Below, one piece after another: positions 16,391 to 24,187 of a stretch of DNA of 36,455 bases (its first letter is position 1; each line of letters opens with the position of its first letter). Origin of the DNA: Archaeoglobus sp. (lineage in GTDB: Archaea; Halobacteriota; Archaeoglobi; Archaeoglobales; Archaeoglobaceae); NCBI GenBank assembly GCA_003978865.1, contig QNXS01000035.1:1-36455 (forward strand), in the 5' to 3' direction. Under the pieces are notes generated by a model. The model searched no databases, was not told the DNA's origin, and saw only the letters and a program-made list of their open reading frames with translations. The position numbers and the translations under genes are program-made.

Positions 16391-17230
16391 ATGTACGTAA
16401 TCCCCGGACCAGCGTCACCCGTACTATCCAGTAGAGTTGCAACCAAACTCAATTTGCCTCTCGCTAAAGTAGTTTACAGTGTATTTCCAGATGGAGAGCT
16501 TTACGTTAAAGTTGAAAAAGGAGTCAAGGATGCTGTGGTTATTCAGAGCATAAGATCGAGTGATGATATTGTCTATCTCATGCTGCTGTTCGATATTCTT
16601 TCAAACTACAGGTTGATTGCAGTAGTACCGTACATGGGCTATGCCAGACAGGATAGGGCATTTAATGAGGGTGAAGCTGTAAGCATAAGGGCGATAGCAG
16701 AATTTCTGGAGAATCATGCAGAAAAAGTAATCTCTGTAAACTTGCATAGCAGAGAAGCTGCTTCTCACTTTAAAAATCTTGTAGAAATAGATGCGATGAC
16801 TGAAATAGGCAGATACTATATCGGGCAGGACGTAATAATGATATCTCCCGACAAAGGTTCATTAGAGAGGGTTAAAGTTGCTGCAAAAGTAGCTGGCTGT
16901 GAATATGACTACCTTGAGAAAGTCAGGATTGATGCTGAGACCGTAGAAATTTACCCAAAAAATATTGATGTAGAGAACAAAAGAGTCGTAATTGTAGATG
17001 ATATTATATCAACAGGTGGAACTATAGCCAAGGCTGCTGAAACACTTAAAGCAAGTTACATTGAAGCTGCCTGCGTTCATGCAGTATTAGCAGCAAATTC
17101 CCTAAACAAACTATTTTCATCAGGAATTAAAGATGTCATAGCGACGGACACTGTAGAACAGGCAGTAAGTAAAATAAGTGTAGCCGATTTGATTGCAGAG
17201 AAAATTACCGAGGTTTGTGAGCTTTATTGA
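16391..17230 (+). CDS. prs: Ribose-phosphate pyrophosphokinase
   Basis: A protein of 279 aa, normal for the short archaeal class. It joins ribose 5-phosphate and ATP to give PRPP for nucleotide, histidine and tryptophan synthesis. Visible motifs: FPDGELYVKV, the ATP-binding MGYARQDRAF, the catalytic-loop region SPDKGSLERV with YLEKVR, and the PRPP-binding loop VVIVDDIISTGGTI. The ATG at 16391 lies about 27 nt from a TATA at 16357-16368, so it is probably leaderless. Its 3' end overlaps the convergent endonuclease III gene by 26 nt. Confidence 0.95.
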   Translation: MYVIPGPASPVLSSRVATKLNLPLAKVVYSVFPDGELYVKVEKGVKDAVVIQSIRSSDDIVYLMLLFDILSNYRLIAVVPYMGYARQDRAFNEGEAVSIRAIAEFLENHAEKVISVNLHSREAASHFKNLVEIDAMTEIGRYYIGQDVIMISPDKGSLERVKVAAKVAGCEYDYLEKVRIDAETVEIYPKNIDVENKRVVIVDDIISTGGTIAKAAETLKASYIEAACVHAVLAANSLNKLFSSGIKDVIATDTVEQAVSKISVADLIAEKITEVCELY

Positions 17231-17870
17231 AATTTGAATAATGGCAAAATGATTTAAATGGACAGTTATCGCATAGGGGATTTTGAGGTTTGCAGACGGT
17301 TTGTCCAAAACCAACCATAGCTTTGTTGACTTTAATCCATAAATCTTTTGGAATTATCTTTTTTAGTTCCTCCTCAGTTTCGCTATTTGATTTTGTAGAA
17401 ACTATACCAAGTCTGTTGGCTATCCTGTGCACATGAGTGTCAACACCTATAGCATTTTTGCCGAAGGCTGAAGCAAGAACGACATTTGCTGTTTTTCTAC
17501 CCACACCCGGCAACTTTATCAGCTCTTCATAAGTATCAGGCACTCCTCCAAGTTTTTTAATTTCCTTAGAAAGATCCTTAAGCCTCTTAGCCTTTACCCT
17601 ATAAAAACCAACTCCTCTAATGAGTTTTTCAATTTCCTCCACTGATAGTTTCTCCAATTCTTCCGGAGATCCCGCTTTTGAAAGGAGTCTCTTGCAAGCT
17701 TCTGCAGTTACTTCATCTCTAGTTCTTGAACTGAGAACTGTGAAAACAAGATGCTGAAAAGGTGTTTTAAGAAAGTTTAAATTAAAAACAGGAGCTTTAT
17801 TTTTTATTGCGATATTCTCCATTACATCAAAAATGTGCCTGAGTTCATTTTCCGTCAATTTTAAAACCAT
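17205..17870 (-). CDS. nth: Endonuclease III, Fe-S DNA glycosylase/AP lyase
   Basis: A protein of 221 aa. The helix-hairpin-helix LPGVGRKTANVVLASAFG is followed by the catalytic pair, Lys in GRKTAN (about 126) and Asp in GVDTHVHR (about 144). The C-terminal C-x6-C-x2-C-x5-C (CKPQNPLCDNCPFKSFC) binds a [4Fe-4S] cluster. The enzyme removes oxidised pyrimidines and cuts at abasic sites in base-excision repair. ATG 17870 is preferred over the GTG directly before it (17873). It lies just downstream of a small Cys/HTH gene on the same strand. Confidence 0.93.
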   Translation of the reverse strand: MVLKLTENELRHIFDVMENIAIKNKAPVFNLNFLKTPFQHLVFTVLSSRTRDEVTAEACKRLLSKAGSPEELEKLSVEEIEKLIRGVGFYRVKAKRLKDLSKEIKKLGGVPDTYEELIKLPGVGRKTANVVLASAFGKNAIGVDTHVHRIANRLGIVSTKSNSETEEELKKIIPKDLWIKVNKAMVGFGQTVCKPQNPLCDNCPFKSFCHYSNFNKAHKPR

Positions 17871-17879
17871 CACTTTAAA

Positions 17880-18107
17880 TTACCTTATCTCAATTTTTAT
17901 TTTTCCCTCTCTCTCCATCTGTCCGAGCATTTCAAGAAACTCAGTAACAGTCATGTTCAGCCTTTCCGCTGCCTCCCTTATAGTCATAGATTCATTAACT
18001 GTTCTTTCAATTGTCCTGCGCTCCTTGGGCTCCTTAAGCTCGAAATGTTCACAAATTTCAGCTCTACCTCCACAGCTTGAAAAGTACTTGCAAAATATGC
18101 AGGACAT
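17880..18107 (-). CDS. Small Cys-cluster plus helix-turn-helix protein
   Basis: A protein of 75 aa from the ATG at 18107. It starts with four cysteines (MSCIFCKYFSSCGG...C), likely a metal site, followed by a helix-turn-helix-like stretch MTIREAAERLNMTVTEFLEML. I cannot name a family; a DNA-binding regulator is a reasonable inference. An in-frame TTG 13 codons upstream (18146) is rejected because a TATA-like AAAATTTATG lies between, about 26 nt from the ATG. The stop is 9 nt before the endonuclease III start, so the genes form an operon. Confidence 0.6.
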   Translation of the reverse strand: MSCIFCKYFSSCGGRAEICEHFELKEPKERRTIERTVNESMTIREAAERLNMTVTEFLEMLGQMEREGKIKIEIR

Positions 18108-18206
18108 CAAAGTACGTTGGTAAAATGTAACATAAATTTTACTCAAAATTTAACCCAAGTCTGCGTCCTCAAAAGTTTTAAATCTTACATGCTTCTTTTC
18201 CGGGTT

Positions 18207-19241
18207 GTGAAGGTTGTTGTTGCTGGCTGTGGCATAGCCGGGGCTGAATTTTTGAGACATTTCCCGGGAGAGGCTATTGTTGTTTCTCCAGAACCAAATT
18301 TGGTTTGTCAGGCGTTATTCCCGGCATACATAGCCGGAAAAGTTGAAGATAGTGAACTGTCTATCGACTTAATTCCTTTTTTTGAGAGCAGAGGTATCAG
18401 TTACTACCCTAACAAAGTTTCAGCTATAAATACTAAGTACAAAACACTATTCACAAAAGCCAGTATTTTAAGAGATATAAACTATGATTTTGCAGTTATA
18501 GCAGTAGGTGGTGAGAATTGCACGTACGGTATTAAAGGTGTTGAGAAAGCTCTATCTTTCAACGACTTTAAACAGGCAAGAAAGACAAAAAAGAGGATTG
18601 AACATGCAAACAAAGTTGTTGTGGTTGGTTCGGGTATAACCGGTGTTGAAACCGCTTACGAACTTGCAGATAAATACAAGATAACCATAATCGAAGCACG
18701 GAATAGAGTACTTCCAGCCATGTGTGAGAAAGCATCATTGTTTGCTAAAAGATTGCTTGAGAAATCCGGTGTTAATGTTGTCACTTCCTGCAAGGTTGAG
18801 AAAATAGAAAAAAATGAAGTTTTCACTTCACGAGGTAGATTTGAATTTGATGAAATTTTGTGGTGTGCTGGCATCAGAGGCAGGAGGATTCCCGGACTGA
18901 GATACAACAGATCTGGAATAAAAGTTGATGAAAGTCTCAGAGCTGATCAAAACGTTTTTGCGATAGGAGATTGTGCAGATGTAAAAGTTGATGGTGATGT
19001 TGCAACAAAAACCGCTCTTGAAGCTGAAAGACAGGCAAAATTTGTTGCAAAAATTATAGCCAAGAGTGTAGATAAAAGCTATAGACCGTTTTCAACAGTC
19101 AACAGACCTTTTGCAATCATTACCTTTGGTAACAGGGGAATTATTGTTAAGGGTAGTTTTGTCCTGACTTTACCGCAGGGACTCATATACAGATTAAAAA
19201 GAAAAATAATAGAGAATTTTTTCAAAAAATTTAAAGTCTGA
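18207..19241 (+). CDS. FAD/NAD-dependent oxidoreductase (NDH-2 / SQR-like)
   Basis: A protein of 344 aa from GTG 18207, the codon directly before the FAD-binding strand VVVAGCGIAGAEF. A second Rossmann motif VVVGSGITGVETAYELA binds NAD(P)H, and FAIGDCAD is the second FAD contact. This two-dinucleotide layout is that of type II NADH dehydrogenases and related disulfide or sulfide oxidoreductases; a basic amphipathic C-terminus (YRLKRKIIENFFKKF) could touch the membrane. The substrate cannot be decided. The frame is open back to TTG 18117, but a TATA-like GTTTTAAAT at about 18174-18182 points to the GTG. Confidence 0.75.
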   Translation: MKVVVAGCGIAGAEFLRHFPGEAIVVSPEPNLVCQALFPAYIAGKVEDSELSIDLIPFFESRGISYYPNKVSAINTKYKTLFTKASILRDINYDFAVIAVGGENCTYGIKGVEKALSFNDFKQARKTKKRIEHANKVVVVGSGITGVETAYELADKYKITIIEARNRVLPAMCEKASLFAKRLLEKSGVNVVTSCKVEKIEKNEVFTSRGRFEFDEILWCAGIRGRRIPGLRYNRSGIKVDESLRADQNVFAIGDCADVKVDGDVATKTALEAERQAKFVAKIIAKSVDKSYRPFSTVNRPFAIITFGNRGIIVKGSFVLTLPQGLIYRLKRKIIENFFKKFKV

Positions 19242-19280
19242 TATTCGGTAACACAATGTTAAGTTTTAGTAATAACAAAA

Positions 19281-19288
19281 TATATAAA
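19281..19288 (+). promoter_or_regulatory. TATA box of the CODH/ACS operon
   Basis: TATATAAA lies 73 nt before the cdhA ATG and predicts a start near 19310 with a leader of about 50 nt. A weaker AT-rich element follows at about 19296-19306. The leader ends in GGTGGT (19352-19357), the ribosome site for cdhA. Confidence 0.5.
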
Positions 19289-19360
19289 CATGATAAATTT
19301 TAAAAATCAACCCTCAATGCCTCTTTTATCAAGCAATCATTAAACTGATCAGGTGGTTTA

Positions 19361-21766
19361 ATGGGTATTAAAATTGGTAATGGAACGTTTGTAATAGACG
19401 AGTTAAGGAACATTACGATAAAAATAGGTCAAATTGTTGGAGAAGAAGAAATAGAAGAGTTTAAAGAAAAACCAGAGGAATTTACAACACCAAGACCACA
19501 CATACTCGACCTTCGTCACTGGGATAGAAAACTCCTAAGTCGCTACGAGCCGATATACGCTCCTGTTCAGGATTTTTGCAATTTGTGTACAATGGGACCA
19601 TGTGAACTGACAGAAAACAAAAAAGGGGCATGTGGTATAGATCTAAGAACTCAGAAAGCAAGAATGAACACAATAACCTGCCTCATAGGAGCCTCAGCAC
19701 ATGCAGCTCATGCAAGGCATCTAATTCACTACCTCTTAGAGAAGTTTGGAAAGGATCACCCAATAGATCTTGGACCGGATATAGATATAACAGCTCCGAA
19801 CATAATGCTTGTATTTGGTATAAAACCAAAAACTGTGGGGGATCTTAAGAAAGTTTTAGATTACGTTGAGCAGGAGATCGTAAGAGTTCTACACACGGTA
19901 CACACGGGACAGGAAGAGAATTACTTAGATTTTGAATCAAAAGCCCTTCATGCTGGTATGCTCGACCATGTCGCCATGGAAGCTGCAGACATAGCACAGA
20001 TTGCGGCTTTTAACTATCCCAAAGGTGATCCTGAAGCTCCCTTAATTGATGTGGGTTTTGGTGTTCTTGAAGTTAGCAAACCAATCATACTGATCATAGG
20101 TCACAACGTGCTACCTGCAAGAAATGTGGATGATTATCTAAGAGAACACGGGCTTGAAAATGAAGTTGAGATAGCTGGTCTGTGTTGTACTGCAATAGAC
20201 ACCTCCCGTTACGATCCAAAAGCAAAGGTGGTTGGCACTTTAAGTTACCAGTTAAGAGCTATAAGATCGGGAATTCCAGACGTTGTTATAACGGATGAAC
20301 AGTGCATAAGAGCAGATACTTTTAGAGAGAGTGCAAAAATGGGTATACCTCTAATAGCAACTTCAGAGGCGTCGGTTAGAGGGTTGCCTGATAGAACTGA
20401 CGATAACCCAGATACTGTAGTAAATGATCTTGTCTCCGGAAAGGTTAAAGGCGTTCTTATAAGAGATCCAGATAAAGTTGGGGAGATTGCAGTCAGGGTT
20501 GCCATTGAGATGCATGCTAACAAATGCAGAAAGTTTGGCAACGATATTCTGAGAGATGTAGAGAAGTGTATATTTTGTATGAACTGTGTCTTTGCATGCC
20601 CCAGCAACTTAAGAATAGATAAAGCCATGAAATTTGCTAAGAATGGGGATTTCAGGTATTTTGAGAAGATTGAAGATTCATGCATAGCTTGTGGTAAATG
20701 CGAACAAGTATGCCCGGCAGAAATAAGAATAGTTGACGTAATAATGAAAGCGACCCACACTTACATGGTTAAAAAGACCGGTAAAATGAGGGCAGGTAGA
20801 GGCCCCATCAGAGACACTGAAATTAGAAAGGTCGGACAACCAATAGTTATGGGAACGATACCGGGAGTTATAGCTCCAATAGGCTGTCCAAATTATCCAA
20901 AATCAAGAAAAGAGGTTGCAGAGATAATAGAAGAGTTTCTAAAAAGAAAATACATAGTTGTCACGATTGGATGTCATGCAATGGATCTGGGTATGTACAG
21001 AGATGAGGAAGGAAAAAGTCTGTATGAAAAGTATCCCGGTGTCTTCGATTCCGGCGGTTTAGCTAACTGTGGTAGCTGTGTTTCAAGTTCCCACATAACC
21101 GGAGCTGCAATAAAGATAGCAGGCATTTTCGCTCAGAGACCACTCTTAGGAAACTATGCTGAAATAGCAGACTACATACTCCACAGAATTGGTGCTGTTG
21201 GTTTGGCATGGGGACCATATAGCCAGAAGGCGTGGAGCATAGCTATGGGTTTCAACAGACTCGGTATACCCGCTGTTGTTGGTCCACACGGTTCAAAGTA
21301 TAGAAGGGGATTGATTGGGAAGGTGTGGAAGAAGGATGCATGGTACGTCTACGATATAAAAACGAGAAAGAAGATGCAAATAGAACCATGTCCGGACTGT
21401 CTATTTGTTGTAGCTGAAACAAAGGAGGAGGCAATAGTTCAGCTTGCAAGACTTTGCATGAGACCTGCAGACACGTACATGGGCAGACAGATAAAGCTGA
21501 CACACTACTTGGAATTATCTAAGAAGTACTTGGGATGTTTGCCCGATGACTGGCATCTTTATGTAAGAACTGAACTTGATTTGCCTACACGAATGAAAGA
21601 GAAACTCCTGAAATTGCTTGAAGACAGCTATGGATGGAAAATAGACTGGAACAGAAAGAAAATAATTGAGGGTCCTGTAAGAGGTTACGATGCGGGTTTT
21701 AATCCAACGATGGTTGAACAGGTTTACGAGAAATATACCGGAGAGAAGTTAGATGATAAACCTTAA
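19361..21766 (+). CDS. cdhA: CODH/ACS alpha subunit, Ni-Fe carbon monoxide dehydrogenase
   Basis: A protein of 801 aa, full length for archaeal CdhA. It reduces CO2 to CO (and the reverse) at a Ni-Fe-S C-cluster. N-terminal cysteines 73, 76, 81 and 91 match the shared Fe-S site; two ferredoxin-type [4Fe-4S] motifs follow (403, 406, 409, 413 and 441, 444, 447, 451), specific to the archaeal alpha subunit. His248, Cys276, Cys315, Cys509 or 538 and the pair 570/573 are candidate C-cluster ligands. It heads the operon and is followed directly by cdhC; the epsilon-subunit gene cdhB that normally comes next is missing. Start at ATG 19361 behind GGTGGT. Confidence 0.95.
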   Translation: MGIKIGNGTFVIDELRNITIKIGQIVGEEEIEEFKEKPEEFTTPRPHILDLRHWDRKLLSRYEPIYAPVQDFCNLCTMGPCELTENKKGACGIDLRTQKARMNTITCLIGASAHAAHARHLIHYLLEKFGKDHPIDLGPDIDITAPNIMLVFGIKPKTVGDLKKVLDYVEQEIVRVLHTVHTGQEENYLDFESKALHAGMLDHVAMEAADIAQIAAFNYPKGDPEAPLIDVGFGVLEVSKPIILIIGHNVLPARNVDDYLREHGLENEVEIAGLCCTAIDTSRYDPKAKVVGTLSYQLRAIRSGIPDVVITDEQCIRADTFRESAKMGIPLIATSEASVRGLPDRTDDNPDTVVNDLVSGKVKGVLIRDPDKVGEIAVRVAIEMHANKCRKFGNDILRDVEKCIFCMNCVFACPSNLRIDKAMKFAKNGDFRYFEKIEDSCIACGKCEQVCPAEIRIVDVIMKATHTYMVKKTGKMRAGRGPIRDTEIRKVGQPIVMGTIPGVIAPIGCPNYPKSRKEVAEIIEEFLKRKYIVVTIGCHAMDLGMYRDEEGKSLYEKYPGVFDSGGLANCGSCVSSSHITGAAIKIAGIFAQRPLLGNYAEIADYILHRIGAVGLAWGPYSQKAWSIAMGFNRLGIPAVVGPHGSKYRRGLIGKVWKKDAWYVYDIKTRKKMQIEPCPDCLFVVAETKEEAIVQLARLCMRPADTYMGRQIKLTHYLELSKKYLGCLPDDWHLYVRTELDLPTRMKEKLLKLLEDSYGWKIDWNRKKIIEGPVRGYDAGFNPTMVEQVYEKYTGEKLDDKP

Positions 21767-21775
21767 CGATTAAAC

Positions 21776-21801
21776 ATATATAATCGAACGTACAAGGTGA
21801 T
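21776..21801 (+). promoter_or_regulatory. Possible internal promoter and ribosome site before cdhC
   Basis: The 38-nt gap between cdhA and cdhC contains ATATATAA (21776-21783), about 25 nt before the cdhC ATG, and AAGGTGAT (21794-21801) as a ribosome site. A separate cdhC start would allow the ACS part to be made independently of cdhA. Confidence 0.4.
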
Positions 21802-21804
21802 AGG

Positions 21805-23331
21805 ATGGCGGAAAGAAGAAAGTTGGAAATTCCGGAAGGTGTTAAAGTCAAAGTTAGTCAGGGAGAGGAATATGACTTTCCCGTTGATGTATCTCCAATG
21901 CATGAAGGAGAAAGAATAAGAAAGGGAGATATGTACGTTGAGCTTGCAGGTCCAAAACAGCCAGGTTTTGAATTGGTTATGGCTCTGCCTGCCGAGGATG
22001 TAGAAGACATGAAAGTAACACTTGTAGGAAAAGACCTTGATGAGCTTGAGGAAGGTAAAGCTTATCCATTTGCCATGATATATTACGTTGCAGGAGAGAA
22101 AATAGACAACGATTTGGAGCCAATAATAGAAAGAAGAAATCATGACTTTCAGAATTACATAGAAGGTGTAATGCATCTCAATCAGAGGTACGATATATGG
22201 ATAAGGGTGGGAAAGAATGCTGTTGAAAAAGGTTTGAAAAGCCTTATAACAGTAGCAAAGGCAGTTATGCTGCTTTTCAAGAATGAGATGCCGTTCATAG
22301 AAAAAGTAGAGGCAGTTTATGCAACTGACAGAGAATTTGTTGAAAAAATGCTTAAAGATGTTGCCATTCCCATATTTGAGGAAAGAGATGCAAGAGTTGA
22401 AGCACTTCATGACGAAGATGTAGAAGAATTTTATTCCTGCACTCTATGCCAGAGTTTTGCTCCCTCGGATGTATGTATAATAAGTCCAGACAGACCGTCT
22501 CTTTGTGGTGCCATAACATGGTTTGACGGTAGAGCTGCGGCAAGAGTTGATCCCGAAGGACCAAACAAACCCGTGCCCAAGGGGGAGTTAATTGATAGTG
22601 TAGGCGGTGAGTATAGTGGAGTTAATGAGTTTGCAAAGACTGAGAGCGGGGGAGTAACTGAAAGAATAAAGCTGCATAGCTTCCTTGAATGTCCTCATCC
22701 GTCCTGCGGATGTTTTGAAGTGATAGGATTCTACATGCCTGAAGTGGACGGGATAGGATGGATTCACAGGGGTTATCCTGAACCGGCTCCAAACGGTTTA
22801 ACGTTCTCAACTATGGCTGGTCAAACCGGCGGTGGTAAACAGGTTGTAGGATTTCTGGGTATAGGTATGAGTTACTTCAGAAGTAAAAAATTCATTCAGG
22901 CTGATGGAGGATGGTACAGAGTTGTGTGGATGCCAAAGGAGCTAAAACAGAAGGTACTAAAATATATACCAGAAGATATGAGAGATAAAATAGCAACTGA
23001 AGAGGATGCAAAAAGCATAGAAGAGCTGAGAGAGTTTTTGAAAAATGTTGACCATCCGGTGGTCAAGGGTGTTGTGAGACCAGTCGATGGAAAAAAGATA
23101 ACTGAAGGATGGGTTGAGGAAAGAGAGGAAGTTGAAGAAAGAGAAGAAGTTAGAGAGATAACTCAGGAAGAAGTTCAACAAACACAGATGCCGTTTCCGG
23201 AATTCCAGCAACTTCAGCAGTTTCAGGTGCCGTACATGCAGTCAGGACCAAAAATAAAGTTAGTGATAAAGAACGCTAACATCACAATAGATAAAATAAT
23301 TGTTAAAAGAAAGGAGGAAAATAAGAAATGA
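21805..23331 (+). CDS. cdhC: CODH/ACS beta subunit, acetyl-CoA synthase
   Basis: A protein of 508 aa. It joins CO, a corrinoid-bound methyl group and CoA into acetyl-CoA at the Ni-Ni-[4Fe-4S] A-cluster. Cysteines 212, 215, 224 and 234 have exactly the C-x2-C-x8-C-x9-C spacing of the bacterial ACS cluster site, and Cys301-Gly-Cys303 matches the C-G-C motif that holds the distal nickel. As in other archaea the large N-terminal CODH-binding domain of bacterial ACS is absent. An acidic repeat (about 438-452) and a Gln-rich linker lead to a short C-terminal tail, KLVIKNANITIDKIIVK, which is repeated as a separate micro-ORF directly downstream. Confidence 0.95.
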   Translation: MAERRKLEIPEGVKVKVSQGEEYDFPVDVSPMHEGERIRKGDMYVELAGPKQPGFELVMALPAEDVEDMKVTLVGKDLDELEEGKAYPFAMIYYVAGEKIDNDLEPIIERRNHDFQNYIEGVMHLNQRYDIWIRVGKNAVEKGLKSLITVAKAVMLLFKNEMPFIEKVEAVYATDREFVEKMLKDVAIPIFEERDARVEALHDEDVEEFYSCTLCQSFAPSDVCIISPDRPSLCGAITWFDGRAAARVDPEGPNKPVPKGELIDSVGGEYSGVNEFAKTESGGVTERIKLHSFLECPHPSCGCFEVIGFYMPEVDGIGWIHRGYPEPAPNGLTFSTMAGQTGGGKQVVGFLGIGMSYFRSKKFIQADGGWYRVVWMPKELKQKVLKYIPEDMRDKIATEEDAKSIEELREFLKNVDHPVVKGVVRPVDGKKITEGWVEEREEVEEREEVREITQEEVQQTQMPFPEFQQLQQFQVPYMQSGPKIKLVIKNANITIDKIIVKRKEENKK

Positions 23332-23417
23332 AGATAATTTTAAGTGGTGCAAATATCTATATCGAAAGTATAAGAATTGAAAAATTACCTGAAAATAAAG
23401 GAGATAAGAAGAGGTGA
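23328..23417 (+). CDS. 29-aa micro-ORF copying the CdhC C-terminal tail
   Basis: An ATG at 23328 overlaps the cdhC TGA (ATGA) and opens a 29-codon frame ending at TGA 23415-23417, which overlaps the GTG of cooC (GTGA). AAAGGAGG at 23310-23317 lies 10 nt before the ATG, a strong ribosome site inside the end of cdhC. The peptide core IILSGANIYIESIRIEK aligns without gaps with the end of CdhC, LVIKNANITIDKIIVKR (identities A, N, I, I and I; hydrophobics alternate in the same places). Both look like a beta hairpin with a charged end. I infer a real coding gene, perhaps a docking or assembly peptide for the complex; nothing about its function is known to me. Confidence 0.6.
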   Translation: MKIILSGANIYIESIRIEKLPENKGDKKR

Positions 23418-24187
23418 GATGGATAGTTGTAGTTGCTGTAACAGGTAAAGGTGGTACTGGAAAAACTGTATTTGCTGCAATGCTGATAATGTATTTACAT
23501 AAAAAAGGTAGCTTGCTTGCTGTTGATGCTGATCCTGATTCCAACCTTCCAGAAACACTTGGAGTGGGAAAAGTGGAGAAAACACTGGGTGATATTAAAG
23601 AGCTTTTTCAACACACAAGGGATGAAATTAAAGGAGATAAGGAGGTATGGTTTGAAGCTAAAGTATTTGAAGTTATAAACGAGCTCGATAATTTTGATTT
23701 GCTTGTAATGGGCAGACCGGAGGGGGAGGGATGCTACTGTTACACAAACAACTTGCTCAGGGGAATACTCAGAAAGTTCATGCGACACTACGATTTTGTT
23801 GTAGTTGATTGCGAGGCGGGCTTGGAGCACTTTAGCAGAAAAACAATAGATAGGGCAGACTGCATTATAGTCGTTTCAGATACTTCAAAAAAAGGCTTGA
23901 AGACTGCCAAACGGATATCCGAGCTAATGGATGAGCTTGGTATTAGAGCTAAGAAGGCATTAGTTGGAAACAAAATTACAGATAAAAGAGCGAGAGATAT
24001 AATGATGGAGTTTGCGCTCAGAACAGGTTTTGAGTTTCTTGGAGCATTACCGTACGATGAAAAACTTGTAGAATGCGAGATGCTTGGAGTGAGCCTTAAA
24101 GATTTACCCGAATGTGAATTTAAAAGAGAATTTAATAAAGTATTAAAAAGATTTGAACAGTGGTGTTTAGGTGGTAGTAATGCCTGA
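23414..24187 (+). CDS. cooC: CooC-type nickel-insertion ATPase
   Basis: A protein of 257 aa of the SIMIBI/MinD-type ATPases. It shows the deviant P-loop VTGKGGTGKTVFAA (residues 9-22), LAVDADPDSNLPETLG, and the CooC-specific GEGCYCYTNNLLR with Cys107-x-Cys109, which binds nickel or zinc in the dimer. CooC/AcsF proteins load nickel into CODH or ACS; its place between cdhC and cdhD is the archaeal standard. The start is GTG 23414, overlapping the micro-ORF stop, with GGAG at 23400-23403. The last 8 nt overlap cdhD. Confidence 0.9.
   Translation: MRWIVVVAVTGKGGTGKTVFAAMLIMYLHKKGSLLAVDADPDSNLPETLGVGKVEKTLGDIKELFQHTRDEIKGDKEVWFEAKVFEVINELDNFDLLVMGRPEGEGCYCYTNNLLRGILRKFMRHYDFVVVDCEAGLEHFSRKTIDRADCIIVVSDTSKKGLKTAKRISELMDELGIRAKKALVGNKITDKRARDIMMEFALRTGFEFLGALPYDEKLVECEMLGVSLKDLPECEFKREFNKVLKRFEQWCLGGSNA

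Noticed and set aside
18117..18206. 30-residue extension of the FAD oxidoreductase from TTG 18117
   Set aside because: The FAD-binding strand starts directly after GTG 18207 and a TATA-like element lies inside the extension.
21763..22410. Long minus-strand frame opposite cdhC
   Set aside because: It is rich in Phe, Tyr, Cys and His with no family pattern, and lies wholly opposite a certain gene.
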